The notes under the pieces were generated by a model. The model did not search any database. It was not told the DNA's origin and was given only the letters and a program-made list of their open reading frames with translations. Shown in pieces: positions 45,029 to 54,225 of a DNA stretch of 64,000 nt. Source of the DNA: Pirellula sp. (lineage in GTDB: Bacteria > Planctomycetota > Planctomycetia > Pirellulales > PNKZ01); the NCBI GenBank assembly GCA_013822735.1, contig PNKZ01000024.1, forward strand, positions 1 to 64,000. Direction: 5' to 3'. Within the stretch, counting starts at the first letter, position 1; each line of letters opens with the position of its first letter. The position numbers and the translations under genes are program-made.

Positions 45029-45118
45029 CTATTCGGTGAGCGTAAGCCGGCCGACGATGTAAATCACGCCGAAGAGCGGGATGGAAATAAGCAGAATTCC
45101 GATGAGCGCACTGACCAT
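45029..45118 (-). CDS. 29-residue single-helix membrane protein
   Basis: The ATG at 45118 opens a 29-codon frame reading MVSALIGILLISIPLFGVIY and ending in IVGRLTLTE. It is one transmembrane helix with an Arg near the C-terminus, so it is an inner-membrane miniprotein. The RBS AGGAGT lies 5 bases upstream (RNA AGGAGTAACCC before ATG). The frame is too short for routine ORF calls. It sits between a small charged protein and a DJ-1 family gene. Its function is unknown; such proteins often sit in membrane complexes. Confidence 0.6.
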   Translation of the reverse strand: MVSALIGILLISIPLFGVIYIVGRLTLTE

Positions 45119-45181
45119 GGGTTACTCCTGTCGTCGTTAACTTGTTGAGGTTTGTTGTTGGCGAACTAAGTTCGTGCCGAC

Positions 45182-45712
45182 TCATTTGGCGCCGACGGCC
45201 ACTTCCAAAATGCCGCGGCAGAAGTCCGGAAGGTCATCCGGTTTCCGGCTCGAGATGAAATGCCGATCGACGACGACCGGCTTGTCTTCCCAAATCGCGC
45301 CGGCGTTTACCAGGTCGTCTTTGATGCCGAGCGAGCCGGTCACGTGCACGCCGCGATACACGCCGGCGGAAATTGCAATCCAGCCGCCGTGGCAAATGGC
45401 CGCAATCGGCTTCTTCGCCTCGTCGAACTCGCGCACCAGTTCCAGCACTTTCTGATCGCGCCGGAGTTTGTCGGGCATGAACCCGCCGGGGAGGATCACG
45501 CCGTCGAAATCGGCCGATTCCATATCGGCAAACGAGGCGTCGGAAGTGCAAGGATAGCCGTGCTTTCCTTCGTAACGGACGCCCCCCTTCGGGCCCGCCA
45601 CCGTAACGACCGCTCCGGCCTCGATCAGCCGGAGCTTCGGGTACCAAAGCTCCAGGTCTTCGTAAACGTCGTCTACGAAAACCAGATAACGCTTGCCTTC
45701 GAGGGGCGACAT
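45182..45712 (-). CDS. DJ-1/PfpI family protein
   Basis: This 176-residue protein has the class I glutamine amidotransferase-like fold. Visible are YLVFVDDVYEDLELWYPKLR, GKHGYPCTSDASFADMESAD, VILPGGFMPDKLRRD, and the nucleophile elbow AAICHGGWIAISAG with Cys at about residue 105. Such proteins act as glyoxalase III, deglycase-like or chaperone enzymes. The start at 45712 gives a family-like N-terminus. I see no signal peptide. The exact activity is unproven. Confidence 0.9.
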   Translation of the reverse strand: MSPLEGKRYLVFVDDVYEDLELWYPKLRLIEAGAVVTVAGPKGGVRYEGKHGYPCTSDASFADMESADFDGVILPGGFMPDKLRRDQKVLELVREFDEAKKPIAAICHGGWIAISAGVYRGVHVTGSLGIKDDLVNAGAIWEDKPVVVDRHFISSRKPDDLPDFCRGILEVAVGAK

Positions 45713-45821
45713 GGTGGGGAGTCCGCGCGAGGGGTGCCGTCGCAAAAAGTCGTGCAGTAATTATCGCAAAGCCGGGGCCGACTCGCGAGGGCAAAAATGG
45801 TCGGCAACTCTCGCGAACCGA

Positions 45822-47282
45822 TTACTTGCGCAAGGTCTGGAGCGCCGCCAAGGCCGCCTCGCGGGCTTCGGCGTGGTCGACGAGCGGCGACGGATACGTT
45901 TCTCCCAACGTCACGCCGGCGGCTTCCAGCACTTCCCGGGGAGCCTCTGCCGGGCGATGGATCCATTTGGCAGGCAACTTCGCCAACTCCGGCACGTACC
46001 GACGGACGTAGTCTCCCACAGGGTCGAACTTCTCTCCTTGGCTCGTGGGATTGAACACGCGGAAATAGGGCGCCGCGTCGGCGCCACAGCCGGCCGTCCA
46101 TTGCCAGCCCAGCGTGTTGTTGGCTAAGTCGGCGTCGACAAGCGTGTCCCAAAACCAACGCGCCCCCTCGTGCCAAGGCAGCAGCAGATCCTTCACGAGA
46201 AACGACGCAACGATCATTCGCACGCGATTGTGCATCCAGCCGGTGCGCCACAATTGCCGCATCCCGGCGTCGACGATCGGATAACCGGTGCGCCCCTGTT
46301 GCCAAGCGCTCAACTGCTTGTAGTTCTTGAGCCACGGAAACCGTGCGAACTCGTCGCGCAGCGGTTGCTCGGGCGTGTGCGGAAAGTGGTAGAGCAAGTG
46401 ATGTGCAAACTCACGCCAATAGATCTGCCGCAAAAAGCCTTCCGCCGCTTTCTTGCGCCGTGCGTCGCCGGCGTGGGCGTAAAGCTGCAGGGCTTCGCGA
46501 ATCTGCCGCGGGCCGAGTTCGCCGAAGTGTAAATGCGGCGAGAGTCGCGAAACGCCGAGATGATCGGGCCGGTCGCGCTCGTGATCGTACTCCAGTACAC
46601 CGTCGGCGAGAAACTCCTGCAGCCGCTTGAGCGCGTGCAACTCGCCTGGGCGGGCGAACTTTGGAAACTCGTCGGCCCAGGAGAGCTTCGGCAGTAGTCC
46701 GAGGCTCGTGAGCGTGTCGGATTTCGGCAAATGGGATGGTGAAGCGAGTTGGCGCGGGGCGTCGACCGGCTCTTGTTCGCGCTCCGGCGCCTCGTTTGCC
46801 GAGGCGACGCACGCTCGCCAAAACGGCGTGAACACCTGATAGGGCTTCCCCTGCTTCGTGGCGATGGTCCAAGGCTCGCGGAGCAGCGCCGAGTTGAAGC
46901 TTTGCACTTGAAGACCGTCGGCGACAAGCGCGGCTTTCACGAGCTTGTCGCGCGCGATCAGTTCCGGCTCGTAGCGACGATTCCAATACACGGCGTCGGC
47001 GCCCGTAGCACGGACGACCGATTGCAACACTTCGAGCGCCGCGCCACGGCGGATGATCAGCGGCGAGCCGAGCTTCGCGAATCGCTCGCTTAGTTCGGCC
47101 AGCGAATGATGCAGCCACCAACGTGTGGCGGCGCCCGGCTGCCACACGCCCTCTTCTTCGGGCGACCAAATAAAGAGCGGAACGACCGGGCCGCCTCGTT
47201 CCGCCGCCAGGTGTAAGGCGGGATTGTCGGCGAGTCGCAGGTCGAGCCGAAGCCAAACGACGGTGGTAAGCGGCGTGGTCAT
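45822..47282 (-). CDS. phrB: deoxyribodipyrimidine photolyase (CPD class I)
   Basis: This 486-residue protein repairs cyclobutane pyrimidine dimers with blue light and FAD. The N-terminal antenna domain starts TTVVWLRLDLRLADNPALHL. The catalytic domain has GVSRLSPHLHFGELGPRQIR, WREFAHHLLYHFP, GYPIVDAGMRQLWRTGWMHNR and LLPWHEGARWFWDTLVDADL. WQWTAGCGADAAPYFRVFNP is the FAD-binding signature near the C-terminus. The length is normal. It lies leftward of the DJ-1 gene. Repair of light damage complements the nearby translesion and recombination genes. Confidence 0.96.
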   Translation of the reverse strand: MTTPLTTVVWLRLDLRLADNPALHLAAERGGPVVPLFIWSPEEEGVWQPGAATRWWLHHSLAELSERFAKLGSPLIIRRGAALEVLQSVVRATGADAVYWNRRYEPELIARDKLVKAALVADGLQVQSFNSALLREPWTIATKQGKPYQVFTPFWRACVASANEAPEREQEPVDAPRQLASPSHLPKSDTLTSLGLLPKLSWADEFPKFARPGELHALKRLQEFLADGVLEYDHERDRPDHLGVSRLSPHLHFGELGPRQIREALQLYAHAGDARRKKAAEGFLRQIYWREFAHHLLYHFPHTPEQPLRDEFARFPWLKNYKQLSAWQQGRTGYPIVDAGMRQLWRTGWMHNRVRMIVASFLVKDLLLPWHEGARWFWDTLVDADLANNTLGWQWTAGCGADAAPYFRVFNPTSQGEKFDPVGDYVRRYVPELAKLPAKWIHRPAEAPREVLEAAGVTLGETYPSPLVDHAEAREAALAALQTLRK

Positions 47283-47315
47283 GCGCTGATCTTAGTATGC
47301 GTCAAAACATTGGCG

Positions 47316-47357
47316 ACCCCTCACCCCCGGCCCCTCTCCCGCAAGGGGCGAGGGGAG
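47316..47357 (-). repeat. 42-bp REP-like element, copy 2
   Basis: The reverse complement of this stretch is identical over 42 bases to 38221-38262. It lies between the photolyase start and the FIST gene end. Two exact inverted copies nine kilobases apart indicate a dispersed element rather than coincidence. Confidence 0.85.
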
Positions 47358-47380
47358 GCAAACCGAAATTCGGCAATTGG

Positions 47381-48568
47381 TCACGCTTCCGGCGGGCCGA
47401 AGAGGCCGAGGCTTGCCGTGAAGCCGTGCATGAAATTTTTCCCGCCGACGGGGCCGAGTTCCCCTTGCGCGAAGAAGCCGGCCAACGGCAGGCCGGGCCA
47501 TTGTTGCTGCACGAGTCCGGCGTCATGGTCGGCGGTGTCGAAGAGGCGTGAGCCGCGACCGTTGCAGGTGAAGAGCAGGCCCCCGAGCGGTGTGAAGCCG
47601 CCGGCTGCCGCATGGAGCAGCTCGCGCAGTTCGCGGTCGGCGCTCGCGGCGTCGCGCACGTGAAACTGCACCGTCTGCCCGGGCCGCATAAATTCGCCGA
47701 CCGCCAATGCGCCGGTCTCCCGTTCCGCGCCGAGGCAGTTGCGAATCAAGAAGTCGCCGGGTCCAAACGTCGCTTGGTATTCGTTGATCACGCGCCCCAT
47801 GTGCAAGCCGCGCTGCATCAGGGCCCGCTCTTCGGGGTCGAGTCCGGCGAAGAGTTCTTGAATGATCTCTAGCGGCGCCCGTCCGCCCAGGGTCTGGATC
47901 CACTGCTGTTCGGATTTCGTGATGACCATCGGAGCCCCGATCGGTCGGCAACCTTGCGAAACCACGGTCTTCACGCTCAACGGGCCGTGCAGCAGCACTG
48001 CAACGGCGCCGCTCGTGTACGATTGCTTGCCGATCGCCACGCGGTTCTTCCCCGGCCCTGGCGCGCCGCTCGCCATGCCGCCGATTACGGGCACGCCCGG
48101 CCGGTCGGAATTCAGCCGCTCGAGTAGCCAGTCGGCCGGGAAGCTAAAAGGCTCTCCTAGTACAACGAGCGCCGCACCCGCGGGCCACGGGCCGGCGAGC
48201 GCCTCGGGCCAGCCGACGATCGTCGGGCCTTCCGGCGTACGTTGAAATTCCAAGTGCATGGGAGTGGCGCTCACGCCGGGAAGGCGCGCAGCCCATACGC
48301 TCAGGGCCGGCCCCTCTTCGACTTCACGCAAGCCCCCGACGATCGACTCGCCATTGCAACTGAGCATCGTCCCGGCGTGCAAAGCGTCGTCGAGCAGTTG
48401 CGGCAACTCGGCCACCGCAGGGCCGTAGCGATGCGAATAGAACGCCAATGCGAGGTCGATCGTGCCGCCGAGCCGGTCGCGAATTTCGTCACACGCCTCG
48501 CGCACGGCCGCCCGCGGATCGGCGTTCAAGGAAAGCGCGGCGGCGAACTGCAATGCGGTGTCCGACAT
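47381..48568 (-). CDS. FIST domain sensor protein
   Basis: This 395-residue protein has an N-terminal FIST_N part (residues about 35-200) and FIST_C after about residue 200, the pair thought to bind small ligands such as amino acids or peptides. Visible are LALAFYSHRYGPAVAELPQL, GCRPIGAPMVITKSEQQWI, IRNCLGAERETGALAVGEF and GGFTPLGGLLFTCNGRGSRL. It carries no kinase or regulator domain, so it is a stand-alone sensor. It is soluble and lacks a signal peptide. The ligand is unknown. Confidence 0.9.
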   Translation of the reverse strand: MSDTALQFAAALSLNADPRAAVREACDEIRDRLGGTIDLALAFYSHRYGPAVAELPQLLDDALHAGTMLSCNGESIVGGLREVEEGPALSVWAARLPGVSATPMHLEFQRTPEGPTIVGWPEALAGPWPAGAALVVLGEPFSFPADWLLERLNSDRPGVPVIGGMASGAPGPGKNRVAIGKQSYTSGAVAVLLHGPLSVKTVVSQGCRPIGAPMVITKSEQQWIQTLGGRAPLEIIQELFAGLDPEERALMQRGLHMGRVINEYQATFGPGDFLIRNCLGAERETGALAVGEFMRPGQTVQFHVRDAASADRELRELLHAAAGGFTPLGGLLFTCNGRGSRLFDTADHDAGLVQQQWPGLPLAGFFAQGELGPVGGKNFMHGFTASLGLFGPPEA

Positions 48569-48701
48569 GAGCGGCCTCGAGCGAGCAAAGGGTATTGCTC
48601 GGCATTATAGGCCAGCAGACCGCAACGCCCGAGGGGGTGCTCCGCGTCAATTCGCGACGCGATTTCGCCGTGTCATTTCACAGGGCGATTTCGGCGACGG
48701 T

Positions 48702-50078
48702 CTATTGCGTATTGCGGGCCACGCTCAGATGGCCGTAGAGCGTTTCCGTTCCGCGCACAATGTAGAACTTCACCGGTTCGAGCGTGGCGAAGTCGGGACG
48801 ATCGAGAATGTAATTCACATTGTCCGAAGTGATCGTTTCCCAAATGTGCATGCCGACGAGTATGTCGCCCCGGCGGATGCCTTGCTTCGCGGCCGGCCCG
48901 TCTTGGCGAACATCAGTGACCACAAGGCCGCCGCGATAGCGTGTGCGATACGCTTGGAACTGGCGTTGCGGCACGGTTTCGAGCTTCATGCCTAGAATGT
49001 TCCAAGAGCGATCCCCCTCGGCGACGGCGTCCGTAGCGGGGCGGATGCGATCCGGAAGCGATGCGATGGTGAGGTCGAACGTTTCCGTCTTCGAATCGCG
49101 CTCGATCGTCACGGGTATCGAGGCGCCGGCCTGCTTGCCGAGAAATGCCCGTTCGATATCGAGCACGCGGAACACCGGCTTCGAACCGATCGACTTGATC
49201 AGGTCGCCCGGCTTCAGTCCGACGCGGGCCGCTGGGCTTTCTTCGTGCACTTCCTTGATCAATGCGCCGTCGATCGTCGGACGTGCGCTTTCCACCACGA
49301 GGCCGTGCCAAGTCCGGTCGATACGCCGGCTGCTCAGAAGCTCCGTGGCGATGGTCAACGCGTTGTCGATCGGAATGGCGAAGCCGATCCCTTGGGCTCC
49401 GGCCCGCACGGCCACGTTGATGCCGATCATTTCGCCGTCGATGTTGAGCAGCGGGCCGCCCGAGTTGCCGGGATTGATGGCGGCGCTGGTTTGGATCAGG
49501 TCTTCGTAGCTCTGGGTGTCGCTCACTTGCACGCTGCGGTGCAGAGCGCTGATGATCCCTTCGGTTACGGTGTGCTCGTAGCCGAACGCGTTGCCGATGG
49601 CAATCACGGTTTCGCCCGACATCAGGTCGCTCGACGTCCCGATTTTGATCACCGGCAGCGCTTCCGCGGCGTCGATCTTGATGATCGCCAAGTCGGTCTT
49701 CGGATCGTGCGAAACCAGCGTCGCGATATAGGTTTGCTCGTCGTTCGTGGTGACGAGAATCTTCTTCACGCCGTCGACGACGTGGTGATTCGTGATGATG
49801 TAGCCCCGCTCGTCGATGACGATGCCGGTGCCCATGCCGTTGACGCGGCGACGATCGCCGGGAGCCGCTCCGGCAGCTTCACCGCCGACGACCTTTTCCC
49901 CATGGATGTTGACGATCGAGAGGCGAGCCCCTTGCACGGCTCGTACGAGCGGCGTCATCCGGAGCTCGGAAGCGGCGGCCGAACCTACGACCTGAGTCTC
50001 GGCGAGACATCCGAGCATTGCGATAACCGCCGCCGCGGTTCGCAAGCACGAGACTAGGCGTGTGAAGGGCACGGGCAT
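48702..50078 (-). CDS. exported HtrA/DegP-type serine protease with two PDZ domains
   Basis: This 458-residue protein has a signal peptide ending near VVGSAAAS. The trypsin-like core carries the triad His99 (ITNHHVVD), Asp129 (KTDLAIIKID) and Ser206 (INPGNSGGPLLN). PDZ1 has SPAARVGLKPGDLIKSIGSK and PDZ2 has GPAAKQGIRRGDILVGMHIW. It probably degrades misfolded envelope proteins. The start at 50078 gives the signal peptide; longer upstream frames do not. No linked sigma-E-type regulator is seen. Confidence 0.93.
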   Translation of the reverse strand: MPVPFTRLVSCLRTAAAVIAMLGCLAETQVVGSAAASELRMTPLVRAVQGARLSIVNIHGEKVVGGEAAGAAPGDRRRVNGMGTGIVIDERGYIITNHHVVDGVKKILVTTNDEQTYIATLVSHDPKTDLAIIKIDAAEALPVIKIGTSSDLMSGETVIAIGNAFGYEHTVTEGIISALHRSVQVSDTQSYEDLIQTSAAINPGNSGGPLLNIDGEMIGINVAVRAGAQGIGFAIPIDNALTIATELLSSRRIDRTWHGLVVESARPTIDGALIKEVHEESPAARVGLKPGDLIKSIGSKPVFRVLDIERAFLGKQAGASIPVTIERDSKTETFDLTIASLPDRIRPATDAVAEGDRSWNILGMKLETVPQRQFQAYRTRYRGGLVVTDVRQDGPAAKQGIRRGDILVGMHIWETITSDNVNYILDRPDFATLEPVKFYIVRGTETLYGHLSVARNTQ

Positions 50079-50364
50079 GGATTGCTCGTCGCGGTGGGTG
50101 ACGGATGACTCGCGGTCGAACGCCGTCGCGACGGTGCGGGCGCAGTTCGCCCGCTGAATCGCGATAGCATGACAACCAGGACGTTTCATCGGCCCGGTGT
50201 AAATTAACCCTTCAACTAGCAGTGGACCGCCCTTACAAAGCACCCAGGTTGCCGGCGGCAATCCGCGGGCTCGGCGTGTTTTTCCGAATAGTGCGGCTCG
50301 CCGGCGAACGTTGTCGGGAAATGAATTCCACGCCCCGAATTCGCTTAAGTCGCAGGGGACGTTT

Positions 50365-51192
50365 CTAGGCGCGGCGACGCGCGACTTTCCACGTTACGGT
50401 GTTCTTGCCGGTCGCAGGAATCGCGAGGTTCTTCGCCGTGGTCGCAGATTCGACGTCAGGCGTCGCCTCCTCGCTTGCAGGGGCCTCTTCGACGGCCTCG
50501 GCGTGCGACACCTGACGCACTTCGCCGGCGGGCTGCTCGAGCTCCACAAGCACGTATCGCTGCGATTGCTGCGCTGTAGGAGCCGAGCCGACGGACGACG
50601 TCGGCCGCCGCACGGTGCTCGGACTTGTGGAGGTGCGGCGCTTCGAGGCGCCGTCGAGCGGCGGCAGGCGTTCGACCTGCGGCTGCGGCGGAGCGCCCAT
50701 TGCCGGGTGATAGGCTACCGGCTGCGGCTCAAACACCGGCCGGGTCGGCACGGGATGAAAGCGCGAGAAGGCCGGAGCCGCGGGATCGTGCTGGACGTAG
50801 TTCTCGCCGTTCTCGCCCCCGGCATAGGCGTCGCCATAAGCTCCGCCGTGGCCTTCGTCGAAATACTCGCCCCCTGCCCCGCCGACCATCCGGCCGCGTT
50901 GCACGAGGCAGCGGCTTCCGCCACCATCGACGGCGCCGAATTCTTGCCCCCCCGCGGCGCTCAGAGCGTCGCCGCAGGTGCAGCTTCCCGAAGTGCACGA
51001 CGTGCAACTCGGTGCGGCGCAGTCGGCGTCGTAGGTCGGGCCGTTCGACCGCATGTGCGGCACGCGGTTGAGCTCGAGCGACCAATCGCCGCGTAGGACG
51101 AGGCCTTTGCGTGTGCAGCAACAGCCGACCGATGCAACGGCCGCCAGTGCGATGAGCGCGAGCGCGTAGCGTCGCGAATGAAGCAACTTCAT
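50365..51192 (-). CDS. lipoprotein-like, Cys/Gly-rich hypothetical protein
   Basis: This 275-residue protein starts MKLLHSRRYALALIALAAVA, with a signal peptide ending at Cys24 to Cys26 (SVGCCC), a loose lipobox. The next part is Cys-rich (CAAPSCTSCTSGSCTCGD). The middle is Gly/Asp-rich, and the C-terminal half is Pro/Ser/Thr low complexity with two short beta-rich segments. GGGGGG precedes the ATG. Such secreted Cys-rich proteins are common in planctomycetes. The function is unknown. Confidence 0.7.
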   Translation of the reverse strand: MKLLHSRRYALALIALAAVASVGCCCTRKGLVLRGDWSLELNRVPHMRSNGPTYDADCAAPSCTSCTSGSCTCGDALSAAGGQEFGAVDGGGSRCLVQRGRMVGGAGGEYFDEGHGGAYGDAYAGGENGENYVQHDPAAPAFSRFHPVPTRPVFEPQPVAYHPAMGAPPQPQVERLPPLDGASKRRTSTSPSTVRRPTSSVGSAPTAQQSQRYVLVELEQPAGEVRQVSHAEAVEEAPASEEATPDVESATTAKNLAIPATGKNTVTWKVARRRA

Positions 51193-51448
51193 AAGTCCCC
51201 CCGATATGCGCTCCGGCCGTCGGTTTTACGTGCCGCCATCTTGTCGATGACGCCAATCGCACGCTCGCTTGCACCTGCCCGACGAATCGGGACCGCGCAA
51301 ACGACACCTTGCCGGAGCATGGATATTTGTCTCATCGGCCCAGGCGAGTCGCTAAATTGAGCACAACCGCTAAACTCATCCTGACCGGAATTGTCTCGCG
51401 AGTGCTTGCCGCGGTCGTTTCGCCGCCGGCGGAGCCCCCGCCGGATGT

Positions 51449-52627
51449 GTGTTGACCCCGAAAGGCATGGCCCCCTACAATCCTAAGGCCAAGACGGCTA
51501 TAGGCTTGCGCTTAGCGGCAGGCCGACCGGTTGCTGCCTTTACATGGCCCCCGTTTGCCGAGGTCGAAACGTTGCCCGAAGCTCCTGTGCTGGAAGTTCG
51601 CGACCTGCGGACCTATTTCCATACCGAACGCGGCACGGCCCGAGCCGTCGACGGCGTGTCGTTTAGCGTTGGTCGGGGCCGAACGTTGGCCGTGGTCGGC
51701 GAAAGCGGCTGCGGCAAGACGGTCACCGCCTTGAGCATCTTGAAGCTGCTCAACATGCCTCCCGCCGAAATCGTGTCGGGCCAGATCCTGCTCGACGGCC
51801 GTGATCTTGTTCCTCTCACGCCGAAGGAAATGCAACCGGTGCGCGGCGGTCAGGCGGCGATGATCTTCCAAGAGCCTGCCACCAGCTTGAACCCGGTGTT
51901 TACCGTGGGCGATCAAATCGGCGAAGCGATCCGGATGCACCGGCGGATCAGCAAGCAAGACGAGCGGGCCGAGGTAATCCGCCTGTTGCGCGAAGTGCGT
52001 ATGAGCGAGCCGGAGCGTCGCGTCGATCAGTATCCTCACGAACTTTCCGGCGGTATGAAGCAACGGGCCATGATCGCGATGGCGCTCTCATGCAACCCGA
52101 AGCTGATCATTGCCGACGAACCGACGACGGCGCTCGACGTCACGATGCAGGCCCGCATTTTGGAACTGTTGCGTCAGATGCGCGAGACGCACGGCACGGC
52201 GGTGCTGCTGATTACGCACGATCTCGGAGTGGTCGCGGAAACGGCCGACGACGTCGTCGTGATGTACGCCGGCCGCGTGGCCGAGCAAGCGGACGTTCGC
52301 TCGCTCTTCGCCAAGCCGCTGCATCCGTACTCCATCGGGCTGTTTAAAAGTTTGCCGCGCGTCGATCGAAGCGAAGAGCGGTTGCAAGAGATCCCGGGCA
52401 ACGTGCCGTCGCCGACGAAGTTCCCGAGCGGTTGCCGTTTCCGCACGCGCTGCCCGCTCGCGGTGGCAAAGTGCTCCGAAGAGCCGCCGCTGGTCGAGGT
52501 GGAGCCCGGGCATCGCTCGGCCTGTTGGTTTGCCGCCGATCTCGCGGCCGGCCGGGAAGTGAATTTTACGGCTTCGGTTTCGTCGCAGGTTCCCAAAGCA
52601 GCGGGTCTCGCGGGAGGCGCCGCATGA
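51449..52627 (+). CDS. oppD: Opp/Dpp-type ABC transporter ATP-binding protein
   Basis: This protein of up to 392 residues has Walker [35 protein letters not shown], signature [15 protein letters not shown], Walker [13 protein letters not shown] and [17 protein letters not shown]. The C-terminal oligopeptide-type extension has [20 protein letters not shown] with conserved Cys residues. It energises peptide or nickel import. The start is uncertain: GTG at 51449, ATG at 51467, or later; the conserved part begins near [10 protein letters not shown] at residue 48. The stop overlaps oppF by ATGA. No permease or binding protein gene is adjacent. Confidence 0.9.
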   Translation: MLTPKGMAPYNPKAKTAIGLRLAAGRPVAAFTWPPFAEVETLPEAPVLEVRDLRTYFHTERGTARAVDGVSFSVGRGRTLAVVGESGCGKTVTALSILKLLNMPPAEIVSGQILLDGRDLVPLTPKEMQPVRGGQAAMIFQEPATSLNPVFTVGDQIGEAIRMHRRISKQDERAEVIRLLREVRMSEPERRVDQYPHELSGGMKQRAMIAMALSCNPKLIIADEPTTALDVTMQARILELLRQMRETHGTAVLLITHDLGVVAETADDVVVMYAGRVAEQADVRSLFAKPLHPYSIGLFKSLPRVDRSEERLQEIPGNVPSPTKFPSGCRFRTRCPLAVAKCSEEPPLVEVEPGHRSACWFAADLAAGREVNFTASVSSQVPKAAGLAGGAA

Positions 52628-53718
52628 GCGCCAGTACTTCCGCTCCGACGAGCCACGCCAAGAAATCGGATACGGCGACGACGGACATGCCGCTCTTGAA
52701 CGTGGCGGGCCTCAGCAAGTTCTTCCCCGTGCGGCGCGGCATCTTTGCGCGCGTGAAGCAATGGGTGCGCGCGGTCGACGATGTGAGCTTCACGCTCGGC
52801 AAAGGGGAAACGCTCGGATTGGTCGGGGAAAGCGGCTGCGGCAAGACCACGGTCGGTCGCACGATTCTCCGTTTGACGCGAGCAACCGCGGGCCAAGTGA
52901 TGTTCGAAGGAGAAGACATTCTCCAACTGCCGCGTTCGCGACTGCATGAACTTCGGCCGAAGATGCAGATCATATTTCAAGACCCTTACGGCTCGCTCAA
53001 TCCGCGCATGACCGTCGGGAACGCGGTTGCGGAGCCGTTTCGGATTCACGGCGACGTGACAAGCGGTGGCGAACCGGTGCGACTTACCGGCGTACAACTG
53101 CGCGAGCGCGTCGGCCGATTGCTCGAGCAAGTCGGCATGCCCGCCGATGCGCAGTATCGCTACCCGCATGAATTCAGCGGCGGCCAACGGCAGCGCATCG
53201 GCATTGCCCGCGCTTTGGCGCTGAAGCCGAAGTTCATCGTGTGCGACGAGCCGACTAGCGCGCTCGATGTTTCGGTGCGGGCCCAGGTGATCAACCTGCT
53301 GCAGGACTTGCAGAAGGCCTATGGCTTAAGCTACTTGATGATCAGCCATGATCTGGCAGCCGTGCGGCACATTAGTCGTCAGGTTGCCGTGATGTACTTG
53401 GGCCGGATCGTCGAGCAAGCGCCGACGACGGAACTCTATGATCGCCCGCGTCATCCGTATACGCGCGTGCTCCTCTCGGCGATTCCGCTGCCCGACCCGA
53501 CCAAGCGTCGTGCTCGCGTCACCGCGGCCGACGATGAGATTCCGTCACCGATCAACGTACCGACGGGTTGCGCCTTCCATCCGCGCTGCCCGCTCTACGC
53601 ACTCTTGGGGAAGCCGGAACGTTGTCATACGGAATTGCCGGCTCTATCGCCCGTCGCACCCGGCTCGCAGCACGTCGTGCGTTGCCACTACCACGAAGAG
53701 ATCGGCAAGCTCGGGTAG
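52624..53718 (+). CDS. oppF: Opp/Dpp-type ABC transporter ATP-binding protein, second subunit
   Basis: This 364-residue protein has Walker [35 protein letters not shown], signature [15 protein letters not shown], Walker [16 protein letters not shown] and [20 protein letters not shown]. Its C-terminus has [17 protein letters not shown]-terminal residues 1-25 are Ser/Thr-rich. OppD and OppF-type ATPases form a heterodimer with two permeases. Here only the ATPases are present, coupled by ATGA, so the membrane partners must be elsewhere. Confidence 0.92.
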   Translation: MSASTSAPTSHAKKSDTATTDMPLLNVAGLSKFFPVRRGIFARVKQWVRAVDDVSFTLGKGETLGLVGESGCGKTTVGRTILRLTRATAGQVMFEGEDILQLPRSRLHELRPKMQIIFQDPYGSLNPRMTVGNAVAEPFRIHGDVTSGGEPVRLTGVQLRERVGRLLEQVGMPADAQYRYPHEFSGGQRQRIGIARALALKPKFIVCDEPTSALDVSVRAQVINLLQDLQKAYGLSYLMISHDLAAVRHISRQVAVMYLGRIVEQAPTTELYDRPRHPYTRVLLSAIPLPDPTKRRARVTAADDEIPSPINVPTGCAFHPRCPLYALLGKPERCHTELPALSPVAPGSQHVVRCHYHEEIGKLG

Positions 53719-53849
53719 GCCGTAGGGTGGGTCGAACGCAGTGAGGCCCACGCGGTACGGAGTGCAAGGCCCGATTGGGCCGGCCAAAAATCGCCTGGAG
53801 ATCGCTTCGCTACGTTGCTAACGTGACGAGTTGATCTTTGGCAATTGAC

Positions 53850-53954
53850 AGTAGGCCGCCGCTCCGTGGCGGCAATGGACGATGCGCCGCCGTGCACGAT
53901 GGCCATCTGTGTTGTTAGGGAGCGCGCTTTTCCGCCGCGGAGCGGCGGACTACT
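53850..53954. repeat. 26-base inverted repeat pair
   Basis: The arm at 53850-53875 (AGTAGGCCGCCGCTCCGTGG...) is matched in reverse complement by 53929-53954 with 23 of 26 bases equal. The loop is about 53 bases. It lies between oppF and the amidohydrolase gene and may form a cruciform or a mobile palindromic element. Confidence 0.7.
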
Positions 53955-54008
53955 TTGTCGTAAGTCGCTTCGCATTTTCGGCACTTACGTCAACGTTCGA
54001 ATACGGCC

Positions 54009-54036
54009 TGCGCAGATAAATCGAGGTATCTGCGCA
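54009..54036. repeat. TGCGCAGATA hairpin 1
   Basis: A 28-base palindrome with perfect 10-base arms TGCGCAGATA/TATCTGCGCA and an 8-base centre. A second, similar hairpin follows 22 bases later. Confidence 0.75.
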
Positions 54037-54058
54037 CACCCCCAAAACCCACAAGGGG

Positions 54059-54086
54059 TGCGCAGATAACTTGAGTTATCTGCGCA
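54059..54086. repeat. TGCGCAGATAACT hairpin 2
   Basis: A 28-base palindrome with perfect 13-base arms TGCGCAGATAACT/AGTTATCTGCGCA and a TG centre. It is a direct repeat of the hairpin at 54009-54036 in its outer bases. It could be a dyad binding site or part of a palindromic element. Confidence 0.75.
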
Positions 54087-54149
54087 GTGCGAAAAAGGTC
54101 GTCGACGTAAGTAGCCCCAAGGATTTGGCACTTACGTCGATTTGTCGGA

Positions 54150-54225
54150 TCTGTAGGGAACGCCCTCCGTGGCGTTTCGAGCACATGGTTGGCTGCGGAA
54201 CGCCACGGAGGGCGTTCCCTACAGA
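54150..54225. repeat. 30-base inverted repeat pair (planctomycete-type palindrome)
   Basis: The left arm at 54150-54179 starts TCTGTAGGGAACGCCCTCCG and the right arm at 54196-54225 is its reverse complement except for one base (29 of 30). The loop is 16 bases. It lies 20 bases after the stop codon (minus strand) of the amidohydrolase gene, so it could also end that message. Confidence 0.85.
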
